From Streptomyces flaveolus (GTDB taxonomy: Bacteria > Actinomycetota > Actinomycetes > Streptomycetales > Streptomycetaceae): a DNA stretch of 64,000 nt. Both the position numbers and the translations under genes were made by a program. A model generated the notes under the pieces. The model made no database searches and was not told where the DNA came from. It worked only from the letters and a program-made list of their open reading frames with translations. Location: positions 186,001-250,000 of the forward strand of contig NZ_BMRV01000009.1 in the NCBI RefSeq assembly GCF_014648815.1. The letters are read 5' to 3'. Shown in pieces: positions 17,574 through 26,741 of the stretch (positions are counted from its first letter, which is position 1; each line of letters opens with the position of its first letter).

Positions 17574-20104
17574 GCGGCCGGGACGCGCCGGGGCCGCCCG
17601 GCCCCCGGGCACACTTCCAGCAGCTGTACTACACCTCCTGCGAGCACGGTCTCAGCGGCTTCTCCGGGTTCCAGTTCAACGCCGTCAGCGCGGGCGTCAG
17701 CGCCGAGACCCGGCACGCCGTGGAGGCCCTCGCCGGGTACGAACCGCCGCGCTCCATGGTGGAGTCGGACACCCCGGAACTGCTCGCGCGCTGCCCGGTC
17801 AACCTCTGCTACCGGCCCTTCGACCCGCAGGGCCGGACGGCCACCGTGCTGTGCGTGCGCTACGTGGGCCGGGACTCGGCCCGCCGCTTCGGCAACTACT
17901 TCGCCCACGCCCTGCACAGCGACGACTTCCCCGCGGCCGGCGGCGGGATGCTCGGCATCGAGCTGTGGGACTCGCCGGTGTGGACCCGCTCGGCGTCCCC
18001 GGACACCGAGATCCCGGTGCTGGCGGCGCCCCCGCGCGGCACGCTCGGCACCCGCGCGGTCCGTGACTTCCTCCGGTCCCACCCGCACGCGGAGCGGCTG
18101 CCGGACCTGCTGGCCGCCGTGTTCGCCGCGCTCACCGACCACGGCTCGGTGGTGGTCGTCGACGACTCGACCGACCGGATCGCGCGCTGGTTCGCCGCCG
18201 TGTCCTACCTGCTGCCGCCCCCGCTCGCCCGCCGTCTCTCCTTCGCCACCTACGTCTTCCGGCCCGCCCGCAGCCGGCTGCACCTGATCGGCACGGTGCC
18301 CGAGGCGCAGCTCGACTTCGGCACGGACGACGAGGCCGCCTACACCGTCTTCGACTTCTCCCGCGGCCACTTCCCGCAGGTGGCCGTCCCCGGGCTGGTG
18401 CCGCTGCTGACCCGGATCGGGGTCGGCTCCGTCCGGCCCGTCTGGTCCTGGACGGCGGACTACACCCACGGCGGGGAGGAGACCCCGGCCGACTGGCACG
18501 CACCGGTGGCCGCGGCGGCGGCCTCGGGCGGCATCGCGCTCACCGGCGCCGACGTCCGCGCGGTGATCGGCTGGCTGGCCGGCGCCGACCACCTGGGGCC
18601 GCGCCGCGCCGCCGTCGCCGCCGACCTGCACCGCAAGCACCGGGACCTGGACGACGCTCAGCTGGCGGCGCTCAGCGACGCGGCGAAGGCCGGCGGCGAA
18701 ACGGCCGTGCACCAGGAGATCGAGGGAAAGCTGCACGAGTCCCGGATGCGGGCGTACATGACCGGCGCCGAGGACGCCAGCGCGCCGGTGCCGATCACCG
18801 ACCGGGCGGAACGCGAACGGGCCACCGCCCTGTGGGAACGGCTGCTGGGCGGCGAGGCGACCACGGCCCGGCAGCGGGTGCGGCTGCTGCTGTGGGCGCT
18901 CGGTGCCCGACTCGCACCGGCACCGGACCTCGTCGCACGCGAGACGCTCGCCCTGGCCCGCACCCTGCTCGGCTCCGCCGGCCCCGGCCCCGGCCTGCGC
19001 CGGGAGGTGGTCGAACTCGTCGACGGCCTGCCGCGGATGCGGGAGGCGCTGGCCGAGGCGGTGCAGGAGGCCCTCGAAGGGCGGGACGGACAGGAGCAGC
19101 TCTTCGCGCAGTTCCCCGCCGAACTCCTTGGTGAGCGGGACCTGCGGGACCGCCCGCTGCTCCTGGAGCACCACTGGCGGGCCCGCGCCGAACGGGAGCC
19201 CTCGCGCACGGTCGAGATCCTGTTCGCGATCCTGGAGGTGCGCGGCCGGACCTCGCCCGACGCCGAACTGCTGCGCGGCCTGTGGCGGCACTCACGGCCC
19301 TGGACCCACCGAGAGGCCCTGCGGATCGTCCGCGGGCTGTCCGACGCGGGGCGGGTGGACGAGGCGGTCGGCGAGTGGCTCGACCGCGCGGTCAATCAGC
19401 GGATCGACGACGAGGAGGGGCTCGCGGCCTGCCTGGAGCTGTGCGAGGTGCTCTCCTCGCCCGGGCACACGGCCTGGCTGCCGCCGGCCGCGCGGGAACG
19501 CGTGCGCATCATCCTGGAACTGGACCGGGCGCTGCGCACGGAGGGCGAGGCCGTCCGACTCGCCGGCGCGTTCCGGGTGTCGGGAACCGCCACCTGGACC
19601 GCGGCACAGGCGCTGAAGCGGTACCGCCTGGTGCCGGCCATGCTGGCCCTGCCCGTCGACGTCCGCCGGCTCCGCGACGGGCTGCCGGACTTCGGCCACT
19701 CCCTCGCGGAGGACTACCTGGCGGCCGTACGCCGGGCCGCGACCGGCGCCGAGCGCTTCGACGACGTCCTGCTCGGCCATGTGGCCGCCGTGGCAGCCCT
19801 GCCCACGGCCGACGGGCGGCTCTCCCAGGCCCAGCGGGAGCTCGTCCACACGGTCCGGGGCCACACCGGCAGGTACTGGCGGACCGAGGACGTGAAGCGG
19901 CTCGAAGCGGTGGTACGCCCCCACCACCCACAGCTCGCCGACTACTACCGGGAGTGCGCCGAGGCCCGCCGCAGCGGCCCGCAGAAGCTGGCCGGGAAGG
20001 TGCGGCTGTCCTTCCGCCGCGGCAAGGGCGGTTCTCCGGACGGCGGTTCCCGCGGTGACGCCTCCCAGGGCGACGGCTCCCAGGGCGAGAAGAAGGGACG
20101 GTGA
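17570..20104 (+). CDS. GTPase-associated protein, GAP1 type
   Basis: 844 aa. The N-terminus AHFQQLYYTSCEHGLSG...GFQFNAVSAGVSAE is the signature of the GAP1 N-terminal domain (type 2) found next to double-GTPases. A middle domain (about 155-330) follows, then a long helical C-terminal region (about 340-830) rich in Leu/Arg/Glu. There is no nucleotide-binding motif. It sits between two GTPase genes, overlapping the first by 4 nt and 6 nt before the second. Likely a GTPase regulator or effector platform; this is inferred from the family context. The extreme C-terminus is basic and Gly/Ser-rich. Confidence 0.83.
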   Translation: MSGRDAPGPPGPRAHFQQLYYTSCEHGLSGFSGFQFNAVSAGVSAETRHAVEALAGYEPPRSMVESDTPELLARCPVNLCYRPFDPQGRTATVLCVRYVGRDSARRFGNYFAHALHSDDFPAAGGGMLGIELWDSPVWTRSASPDTEIPVLAAPPRGTLGTRAVRDFLRSHPHAERLPDLLAAVFAALTDHGSVVVVDDSTDRIARWFAAVSYLLPPPLARRLSFATYVFRPARSRLHLIGTVPEAQLDFGTDDEAAYTVFDFSRGHFPQVAVPGLVPLLTRIGVGSVRPVWSWTADYTHGGEETPADWHAPVAAAAASGGIALTGADVRAVIGWLAGADHLGPRRAAVAADLHRKHRDLDDAQLAALSDAAKAGGETAVHQEIEGKLHESRMRAYMTGAEDASAPVPITDRAERERATALWERLLGGEATTARQRVRLLLWALGARLAPAPDLVARETLALARTLLGSAGPGPGLRREVVELVDGLPRMREALAEAVQEALEGRDGQEQLFAQFPAELLGERDLRDRPLLLEHHWRARAEREPSRTVEILFAILEVRGRTSPDAELLRGLWRHSRPWTHREALRIVRGLSDAGRVDEAVGEWLDRAVNQRIDDEEGLAACLELCEVLSSPGHTAWLPPAARERVRIILELDRALRTEGEAVRLAGAFRVSGTATWTAAQALKRYRLVPAMLALPVDVRRLRDGLPDFGHSLAEDYLAAVRRAATGAERFDDVLLGHVAAVAALPTADGRLSQAQRELVHTVRGHTGRYWRTEDVKRLEAVVRPHHPQLADYYRECAEARRSGPQKLAGKVRLSFRRGKGGSPDGGSRGDASQGDGSQGEKKGR

Positions 20105-20110
20105 CGTCCG

Positions 20111-21661
20111 GTGGCCGAGATCATCGCCTGGGTCTTCATGCCCGTGCTCTACCTCGCCGCGCTCACGGCCTACCTGGTGGTCGTCCCGGCCGTCGTGCTG
20201 CTGCGGGGCGTCGCGCTGACGATGGAACTCCTGTGGGGCCACGTCCGGTTGCTGATCGGCGTCCTGTACCGGCGCACCCCCGAGTACCGCACGATGGCGC
20301 CCTACCGCCCGCAGGACGAGGCGGTGAAGGCGTACCGCAACTACTTCTTCGGCCCGGGCTACCGGGACCTGCGCCAACTCCTCACGCTGGAGCGCCGGGC
20401 GTACCTGAGGACGACCGGCGACTCCTTCCGCGCCGTGACCTCGCGGCAGTTCGTGGCCCCGACCCGGCACCGGGCGTTCACCGTGCCGTACGGAGTGACG
20501 CTGTACCTGGGCCTCTGCCTTGGCGCGGTCCTGGCGCTGCCGCCGCTCGCCGTGCTCCTCGCGCTGCACGCGCTCGTCCTCGTCCTGCTGACGGGCGGGG
20601 CCCGGGCGGTCGCCGGGACCCTGCGGGCGGCCGACCGGACGGTGCTGTGGGTGAAGCGGCTGCGCACCGGGATGCTCTGCCCGCACTGCTTCGAACGCGT
20701 CCCCTATCCGGCGTACGACTGCCCCCGCGCGACCTGTCGGCGCCGGCACGCGGACATCCGCCCCGGCACGTACGGCATCTTCCGCCGCCGCTGCGAGTGC
20801 GGGCAGCGCATGCCGACACTGCTGATGCTGATGAGCAGGGACGCGCGGCTCCAGGCGTACTGCGTGCATCCGCACTGCGAGAAGCCGATGAACGCGGACG
20901 CCGGGCACATGCCCGAGGTCGTCCTGCCGCTCATCGGCGGACAGGCCGCGGGCAAGACGCAGTTGATGGCGGCGATGCTCCTCGCGCTGGAGAACGCGGC
21001 GGCCGACGGCGGGCCGGCGATCACGCTCGCCGACGACGACTCGGACGCCAACTACCAGGTGCTGCGCGAGGTCCTGCGGATGCAGGGCCACACCCGGGCC
21101 ACCCAGAAGGCGCTGCCCCGGGCGCACTCCTTCGTCCTCGGCACCGGCCGCTCCGAACGGCTGGTCCACCTCTTCGACACGGCCGGCGAGCGGTTCGTCG
21201 ACCGCGACGAGACGGACGCGCTGCGCTATGCCCGGGCCGCGCGCACCTTCCTCTTCGTCCTCGACCCGATGTCGGTGAAGGCGTTCTGGACCTCGCTGGA
21301 ACCCGCGCCGGGCCCGCTGCTGGACCGCACCCTCGCCTCGACGGTCGACCCGGAGGAGGTCTTCGGCCGGTCGGTCCAGGCGGTGGCCGCGATGGGCGCC
21401 CCGCTGAAGCGCTCGCGGCTGGCCGTCGCCATCAGCAAGACCGACCTGCTGGCCGGGCACGGCCTGGTGCCCGACCGCCTCGACGACAGTGACGGCGCCC
21501 GCGCCTGGCTCTGCGAGGGACTCGGTCTGCGCAGTCTCGTCCAGGCGATGGAGCTGGACTTCCAGGAGGTCCGCTACTTCTGCACGGCGGCGGTGGCCGA
21601 CGAGGACGCCCGGGTGGACGGCAGCATCACCCGGTTCGTCGACTGGTGCCTGCGGGACTGA
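20111..21661 (+). CDS. membrane-anchored P-loop GTPase with zinc ribbons (double-GTPase partner)
   Basis: 516 aa. Hydrophobic segments at about 5-32 and 120-165 predict membrane attachment. A zinc-ribbon region follows: LCPHCFERV...CPRATC...CECG...CVHPHCEK (about 190-260). Then comes a GTPase domain with Walker A GGQAAGKT at 276-283, HLFDTAGERF, and VAISKTDLL in the NKxD position. It is the only gene of this operon with obvious membrane helices and may tether the complex to the membrane. It starts GTG 6 nt after the GAP1 gene. Confidence 0.83.
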   Translation: MAEIIAWVFMPVLYLAALTAYLVVVPAVVLLRGVALTMELLWGHVRLLIGVLYRRTPEYRTMAPYRPQDEAVKAYRNYFFGPGYRDLRQLLTLERRAYLRTTGDSFRAVTSRQFVAPTRHRAFTVPYGVTLYLGLCLGAVLALPPLAVLLALHALVLVLLTGGARAVAGTLRAADRTVLWVKRLRTGMLCPHCFERVPYPAYDCPRATCRRRHADIRPGTYGIFRRRCECGQRMPTLLMLMSRDARLQAYCVHPHCEKPMNADAGHMPEVVLPLIGGQAAGKTQLMAAMLLALENAAADGGPAITLADDDSDANYQVLREVLRMQGHTRATQKALPRAHSFVLGTGRSERLVHLFDTAGERFVDRDETDALRYARAARTFLFVLDPMSVKAFWTSLEPAPGPLLDRTLASTVDPEEVFGRSVQAVAAMGAPLKRSRLAVAISKTDLLAGHGLVPDRLDDSDGARAWLCEGLGLRSLVQAMELDFQEVRYFCTAAVADEDARVDGSITRFVDWCLRD

Positions 21662-21764
21662 GGGCGGCGACCGGGCCGGGGGAGTCCTCCGTGCCAGAAT
21701 GGACGCGCCTCCGTCCCGCCGTCCCGCCCCGCGTCCCTCCGCACTGATCCACCGAGGTCCTCCC

Positions 21765-22421
21765 GTGTCCAAGCCAGTGGCCCGCGAGCCGCAGCGACGC
21801 AACGCGCGCTCCAACCGGGCACGCATCCTGGCCACGGCCCGCCGGGAGCTCGGACGGAACCCGGACACCACCCTGGAGGAACTGGCGCGGGCCGCCGGTG
21901 TCGTACGGCGCACCCTCTTCGGTCACTTCCCGGGGCGCGCGGCGCTGCTGGAGGCACTCGCCGAGGAGGCCTCCGAGGTGCTGCGCAGCACGATGGAGTC
22001 GGCCGGGGAGGGGGCCGGGCCGCAGGTACCGGCCGAGCGCGCGCTCGCGTACTTCCTGCTGTTGATGTGGCCCGTAGGCGACCGCTACCGGATGCTGCTG
22101 GCGCTGGCCCGGCACGACCTGGGCGCGGAGCGGGTGGCCGAGATCCTCACGCCGGCCCGCGCCGAGGTCACCGCGATCCTGGAGCGCGGCCAGCGCGACG
22201 GCACCTTCCCCGCCCATCTGCCGCCCGCCGTGCTGAGCGCCGGGCTGGAGGCGATGACGGTCGCCCTGCTGGAGCAGGTCAACACCGGTGCGCTGGAGGA
22301 CGACGGCACGCGGGCCGCGGTCGCCACACTCGTCGCGGCCGGCGTGCCGCAGGACCGGGCCCGCACCGTCGTCGAGTCCGTGGCCCCGACGGTCCCCCCG
22401 AAGCCGGACCCCGGCGACTGA
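21765..22421 (+). CDS. TetR-family transcriptional regulator
   Basis: 218 aa. The HTH is at about 15-60: RILATARRELGRNPDTTLEELARAAGVVRRTLFGHF. The C-terminal domain is ligand-binding. GTG start with CGAGG 8 nt upstream. It is paralogous over the full length to the convergent TetR gene at 22793-23407 (shared WPVGDRY, LALARxDLG, LxPAR). The gene it controls is not obvious; it follows the GTPase operon after 103 nt. Confidence 0.88.
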   Translation: MSKPVAREPQRRNARSNRARILATARRELGRNPDTTLEELARAAGVVRRTLFGHFPGRAALLEALAEEASEVLRSTMESAGEGAGPQVPAERALAYFLLLMWPVGDRYRMLLALARHDLGAERVAEILTPARAEVTAILERGQRDGTFPAHLPPAVLSAGLEAMTVALLEQVNTGALEDDGTRAAVATLVAAGVPQDRARTVVESVAPTVPPKPDPGD

Positions 22422-22460
22422 CCCTCGTCGGCCCCGCACCCGCCGCCCACCAGGCCGGAC

Positions 22461-22615
22461 CCGCCGACGCCTTGCCCCCTCCCGCGCGGGGCGCCTCCCC
22501 ATCCCTGCCCCTCCAGCGCGCCCACCCGGCACCCCGGCCTGGCCCGCCGACGCCCTGCCCACCCACTCCCGCGCGGGGCGCTCCCCGCCCCTGCCCGTTC
22601 CGAAGCGCCCGCCCG
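22461..22615. repeat. two imperfect direct repeats between convergent tetR genes
   Basis: Copy 1 spans about 22461-22527 and copy 2 about 22545-22615. Both read CGCCGACGCC(T/C)TGCC, then CTCCCGCGCGGGGCGC, then a CCCTGCCC tract. Each contains the palindrome CCCGCGCGGGG, which can form a hairpin. The 371-nt gap holds no gene; the hairpins may act as terminators for both genes. Confidence 0.55.
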
Positions 22616-22792
22616 CCGCCGGGACCGTCCCCGCTGTGCTCGGCACCGTCCCGGCGGGCCGCGCTGTCCGGTCCGCCCCGCCCGCGCGCGGCAGGCAGGC
22701 GTCGGCGCGCGGCGCAGGCCGGACGGGCCCAGGGCGCGGGAGCCGTCCCGGGTGACCGGAGCCGCTCACGTCGGACGCCCCGCACGGCCGGG

Positions 22793-23407
22793 TCACGCAC
22801 GCGTGCCCCGGGCCCGGTGGGCCGTCTCCGTCGCAGTGTCGGCGGCGACGCCCGCCGCGACGAGCGCGGCGGTGGCCGCGCCGGTGCCGTCGTCGGTCCA
22901 CGCGCCGCGGCGCACGCAGTCCAGGAGGGCCAGCAGGTGCGCCTCGACGGCCGCGCCGAGCACACCGGCCGGGACGACGGTCCGGAAGACGCCCTCCCGC
23001 CGGCCGCGGGCGAGGATCGCGGCCAGCGTGTCCCGGGCCGGGGCGAGCAGGAGCCCCATCCGCTCGCTCGTCCGGTCCGGCCCCAGGTCCCGGCGGGCGA
23101 GGGCGATGAGCGTGCCGTAGCGGTCGCCGACCGGCCAGAGGGCGAGGACGAAACGGGCCAGGGCGGTCGCGGGGTCGTCCCGCGTCGCGCGGGCGGCCGG
23201 AGCGCCGGAGTCGTCGAGCGCGTGCCGTACCGCCTCCGCGGCCTCCCCGACGAGCCCCTCGATCAGCGCGTCCCGCCCCGCGAAGTGCCCGTACAGGGTG
23301 CGGCGCGCCACACCGGCCGCCTCGGCGATCGCGGCGAGTGAGCTGTCCGGGTCGCGACCCAGTTCGCGTTCGGCCGCGCGCAGGATCCGGGTGCGTGTGG
23401 TGGTCAT
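22793..23407 (-). CDS. TetR-family repressor of the adjacent MFS exporter
   Basis: 204 aa. HTH: RILRAAERELGRDPDSSLAAIAEAAGVARRTLYGHF (about 6-42). The start at 23407 is chosen because the open frame upstream contains the operator repeats. It is divergent from the MFS gene, and the 107-nt gap carries two copies of a dyad, the usual layout for a TetR repressor and its exporter. Likely ligand: a substrate of the exporter. Confidence 0.88.
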   Translation of the reverse strand: MTTTRTRILRAAERELGRDPDSSLAAIAEAAGVARRTLYGHFAGRDALIEGLVGEAAEAVRHALDDSGAPAARATRDDPATALARFVLALWPVGDRYGTLIALARRDLGPDRTSERMGLLLAPARDTLAAILARGRREGVFRTVVPAGVLGAAVEAHLLALLDCVRRGAWTDDGTGAATAALVAAGVAADTATETAHRARGTRA

Positions 23408-23430
23408 CGGTGGGTACCCCGAGGTTGTTT

Positions 23431-23484
23431 TGCACATCAGTGGGCAAGAAACTAACCTGAGATTAGTCTGCACACCGATGGGCA
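23431..23484. promoter_or_regulatory. operator pair between tetR and MFS genes
   Basis: TGCACATCAGTGGGCA (23431-23446) and TGCACACCGATGGGCA (23469-23484) are near-identical, 38 bp apart, and each is an imperfect dyad TGCACA-N4-TGGGCA. Between them ACTAACC-TGA-GATTAGT (about 23451-23467) is a further inverted repeat and lies in the AT-rich promoter core. Confidence 0.72.
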
Positions 23485-23514
23485 ATTAACCCGCCCTCGT
23501 ACCCGGGAGCCCCC

Positions 23515-25131
23515 ATGCCCCTACTGGCCACCACACCCGTCGAGAAGATGACCGGGCCGTACCCACGGCGCTGGTGGGCCCTGATCGTGCTGTGCCTGAG
23601 CCTGCTGATCGTCGTCATGGCCAACACGTCCCTGATCGTGGCCGCCCCGGCCATGACCACCGACCTGGGCCTGAGCAGCAGCGACCTGCAGTGGGTCATC
23701 GACGGCTACACCGTCCCCTACGCCGCGCTGATGCTGGTGCTGGGCGCGATCGGCGACAAGTACAGCCGTCGCGGCGCCCTGGTCACCGGCCTGGTGATCT
23801 TCGCCGGCGGTTCGGTGATGGGCAGCCTGGTCGACGAGACCGGGCTGGTCATCGCGGCCCGCGCGGTCATGGGCGTCGGCGCCGCCGTCGTCATGCCGGC
23901 CACGCTGTCCCTGCTCGTCGCGATCTTCCCGAGGGGTGAGCGGGCCCGCGCCATCACGGCCTGGACCGCCACGTCCGGACTCGCCATCGCCGTCGGCCCG
24001 CTGGTGGCCGGCTGGCTGCTCGGCGACCACGCCTGGGGCTCGACGTTCCTGGTCAACGTCCCCGTCGCGGTCCTCGCCGTCATCGGCGCGCTGCTCCTCG
24101 TCCCGCCGTCCCGCGCGGCCGGCATGGGCCGCATCGACTACGTGGGCGGTCTGCTCTCCATCGTCTCCGTCGGCAGCCTGGTCTACGCGACCATCGAGGG
24201 CCCCCACTTCGGCTGGGGCGCGGGCCCGGTCACCGCGGCCGTCGTCGCCGGTGTCGGGCTGGTGGCCTTCGTGGCCTGGGAGCTGCGCCACCCGCACCCC
24301 ATGCTGGACGTGCGCAGGTTCCTCCAGCGGCCGTTCAGCGGCTCGATGCTGGCCGTGCTGTTCTTCTTCTTCGGCACCTACGGCGCCATCTACTACTCCA
24401 CGCAGTTCCTGCAGTTCGTCCTCGGCTACGGCGCCCTGGAGACCGGCGTACGGCTGCTGCCGCTGGCCGGGGCCGTGTTCGTCGGCGCCGCCGTGACCGG
24501 GCGGCTGACCCCGAAGCTGGGCGTCAAGGCCATGATCGGGTCCGGCATGGTGATCGGCACCGTCGGCGTCTTCCTGCTCGTCCTCGTCGACAAGGGCTCG
24601 ACGTACTCCGGCTTCCTGGCCCCGATGCTGTTGCTCGGTCTCGCGATCGGCCTCAGCGTCTCCCCGGCCACCGACACCATCATGGGCTCCTTCCCGGAGA
24701 GCGAACTGGGTGTCGGCGGCGGCGCCAACGACACCGCGCTGGAACTCGGCGGCTCGCTCGGCATCGCCGTCCTCGGCTCCCTGCTCGGCACCGCCTACCG
24801 CGACGAACTGGCCGACCTGGTGGGAGGCCGGCTCCCGGCCGCCGCCCTGGACACCGCCCAGGACTCCGTCGGCGGCGGGCTCGCGGTCGCCGAACAGATC
24901 GCGAAGTCGCCGTCGGCCGGACCGCAGCAGGCCCAGGCCCTGGCCGACGCCGTCCACGAGGCGTTCGCCCACGGCGTCGCCACGACCAGCCTGATCGGCG
25001 GGATCATCATGGCCGCCGGCACCGTGATCGTCCTCGCCGTCCTGCCCGGCCGCCGCGCCGCCGCACAGCACCGGACCGAGGACGAGCCGGCGCCCGCGCG
25101 GGACGCGGAGTACAGCGACTCCACGAGCTGA
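23515..25131 (+). CDS. MFS drug exporter, DHA2 family (14 TM)
   Basis: 538 aa with about 14 hydrophobic segments. Typical EmrB/QacA features: LQWVIDGYTVPYAALMLVLGAIGDKYSRRGAL (motif A region between TM2 and TM3) and an N-terminal segment WWALIVLCLSLLIVVMANT. Proton-driven efflux of drugs or secondary metabolites is expected. GGGAG lies upstream of the ATG. Controlled by the divergent TetR gene. Confidence 0.92.
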   Translation: MPLLATTPVEKMTGPYPRRWWALIVLCLSLLIVVMANTSLIVAAPAMTTDLGLSSSDLQWVIDGYTVPYAALMLVLGAIGDKYSRRGALVTGLVIFAGGSVMGSLVDETGLVIAARAVMGVGAAVVMPATLSLLVAIFPRGERARAITAWTATSGLAIAVGPLVAGWLLGDHAWGSTFLVNVPVAVLAVIGALLLVPPSRAAGMGRIDYVGGLLSIVSVGSLVYATIEGPHFGWGAGPVTAAVVAGVGLVAFVAWELRHPHPMLDVRRFLQRPFSGSMLAVLFFFFGTYGAIYYSTQFLQFVLGYGALETGVRLLPLAGAVFVGAAVTGRLTPKLGVKAMIGSGMVIGTVGVFLLVLVDKGSTYSGFLAPMLLLGLAIGLSVSPATDTIMGSFPESELGVGGGANDTALELGGSLGIAVLGSLLGTAYRDELADLVGGRLPAAALDTAQDSVGGGLAVAEQIAKSPSAGPQQAQALADAVHEAFAHGVATTSLIGGIIMAAGTVIVLAVLPGRRAAAQHRTEDEPAPARDAEYSDSTS

Positions 25132-25146
25132 CCGGCGCCGGGCCGG

Positions 25147-25995
25147 TCAGTCGGCCGGTGCGGCCAGGGCCGCCAGGTCCTCCGCCGTGCGCGGCCCCTC
25201 GGCCGGGTCCGCCAGCAGTCCCCGGGCGCACAGCAGCCGCGCCGCCGCCACGCCCCACGGCAGCCGCAGCCCCGCCAGACCGAGCAGGTCGGCGCGGGCC
25301 AGCGTCGGCGCCGTGGGGCCGGTGTGCACCCCGGAGGGGGTGAGCAGGGCGGCGTCGTCGGACCAGCGCAGGGCGAGATCCACGTCGTGCGTGGCCATCA
25401 CCACCGTCGTGCCGCCCGTCCGCAGCCGGTCGAGGGTGTCGAGCAGCCGCTCCTGCCCGTCCGGGTCGAGCCCGGCGGTCGGCTCGTCGAGGATCAGCAC
25501 CCGGGGACGCATCGCGACCGCACCGGCGATCGCGGTCCGCTTGCGCTGCCCGTACGACAGCAGATGCGTGGGCCGGTCGGCCAGCGCGGCGATGTCCAGC
25601 GCGGCGAGCGCCTCCTCGACCCGGGAGCGGACCTCCGGATCCGGCAGCCCCAGGTTCAACGGTCCGAACGACACGTCCTGGGCGACGGACGCGGCGAACA
25701 ACTGGTCGTCCGGGTCCTGCACCACCAGCTGCACGGTGGTCCGCAACCGCGTCAGCCCCGCCCGGTCGTACGTCACCGGCCGCCCGTCGACCGTCAACTG
25801 CCCGGAATGCGGCCGCAGTCCGCCGCTGAGCAGCCGCATCAGCGTCGTCTTGCCGCTGCCGTTGCGGCCCAGCAGTGCCAGCGCGCGCCCCTCGCGGACC
25901 TCGAAGTCCAGGCCGCTCAGCACCACCGGCCCCTCCTCGTACCCGAACGACGCGTCCCGCAGGGCGACCAGGGCAGGTGCGACGGGCTCGTTCAC
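25147..25995 (-). CDS. cbiO: cobalt ECF transporter ATPase CbiO
   Basis: 282 aa. Walker A GRNGSGKTT, Q-loop VQDPDDQLF (the ECF-type Q-DPDDQ), signature LSYGQRKR, Walker B VLILDEPTAGLD and H-loop MATHDVD. The last ~45 residues are Leu/Ala-rich. It overlaps cbiQ by 4 nt. Energises cobalt uptake with CbiM, CbiN and CbiQ for cobalamin synthesis. Confidence 0.94.
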   Translation of the reverse strand: MNEPVAPALVALRDASFGYEEGPVVLSGLDFEVREGRALALLGRNGSGKTTLMRLLSGGLRPHSGQLTVDGRPVTYDRAGLTRLRTTVQLVVQDPDDQLFAASVAQDVSFGPLNLGLPDPEVRSRVEEALAALDIAALADRPTHLLSYGQRKRTAIAGAVAMRPRVLILDEPTAGLDPDGQERLLDTLDRLRTGGTTVVMATHDVDLALRWSDDAALLTPSGVHTGPTAPTLARADLLGLAGLRLPWGVAAARLLCARGLLADPAEGPRTAEDLAALAAPAD

Positions 25996-26741
25996 GACAA
26001 CGGCCTTTCCAGTACGAAGGTGAGGGCGGTCAGCGCCGCCAGCAGGGTGACGCTCGCCGCCGTGAAGGGCACGGAGACCCGGGCCTCGGGCACCAGGACG
26101 CGCAGCGTGCCGTCGTAGCCGCGCCCGGCGAGCCCGGCCTGCAGCCGCGTCGCCCGGTCGAAGGCCCGCACGAACGCGGTGGCGCCGAGCCCGCCGAGCG
26201 AACGCCAGGCGGCGGCCCGGGTGGTGTGTCCCAGCCGCGCGGCCTGCGCCTCACGGATCCGGCGCACGGAGTCCAGCAGCAGGAAGCTCATGCGGTACGT
26301 CACCAGTGCCACGTCCACCACCGGCGCGGGCACCCCGGCCCGCACCAGACGGGGCAGCAGGTCGGACATCGGCGTGGTGAACGCGAACAGCAGCACCCCG
26401 AGGGACGCCGCCGACGTGCGCAGCAGCAGCTCCCCGGCGCGCACCGCACCGCCGTCCGCCGCGCCCACGAAGCCGCCCGGGCCCCCGACCCGCACCAGCA
26501 GCGGCAGCGCGCCGGTCACGCAGAACCCCAGCGGCACCCGGTAGGCCCGCCACAGGCGCCGCCGGGGCACACCCGCCGGGCCGAGCAGCACGGCCAGCGC
26601 CGCCACCAGCACCAGGGCCGCGCCCGGCCAGGGCGGCAGCGAGATCGCGAGCACGGTCAGGCCCAGCCCGAGCACGGCCTTGTCCACGGGGTGGCGGTGG
26701 CGCCACCGGCTGCTGTGCGCCGCCGCGTCGATCGGCAGCAC
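25992..26741 (-). CDS. cbiQ: cobalt ECF transporter T component CbiQ
   Basis: 249 aa with 5-6 hydrophobic segments and the N-terminal HRHPVDKAVLGLG typical of CbiQ. The cytoplasmic coupling region contains the Ala-Arg-Gly motif version AGLAGRGYDG. Membrane transducer coupling CbiO to CbiM/N. It directly abuts cbiN (stop 26742). Confidence 0.93.
   Translation of the reverse strand: MLPIDAAAHSSRWRHRHPVDKAVLGLGLTVLAISLPPWPGAALVLVAALAVLLGPAGVPRRRLWRAYRVPLGFCVTGALPLLVRVGGPGGFVGAADGGAVRAGELLLRTSAASLGVLLFAFTTPMSDLLPRLVRAGVPAPVVDVALVTYRMSFLLLDSVRRIREAQAARLGHTTRAAAWRSLGGLGATAFVRAFDRATRLQAGLAGRGYDGTLRVLVPEARVSVPFTAASVTLLAALTALTFVLERPLS

Noticed and set aside
22067..23341. 424-codon plus-strand frame across the two tetR genes
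   Set aside because: Shadow frame of the first TetR gene and antisense of the second, with Arg/Pro/Gly bias.
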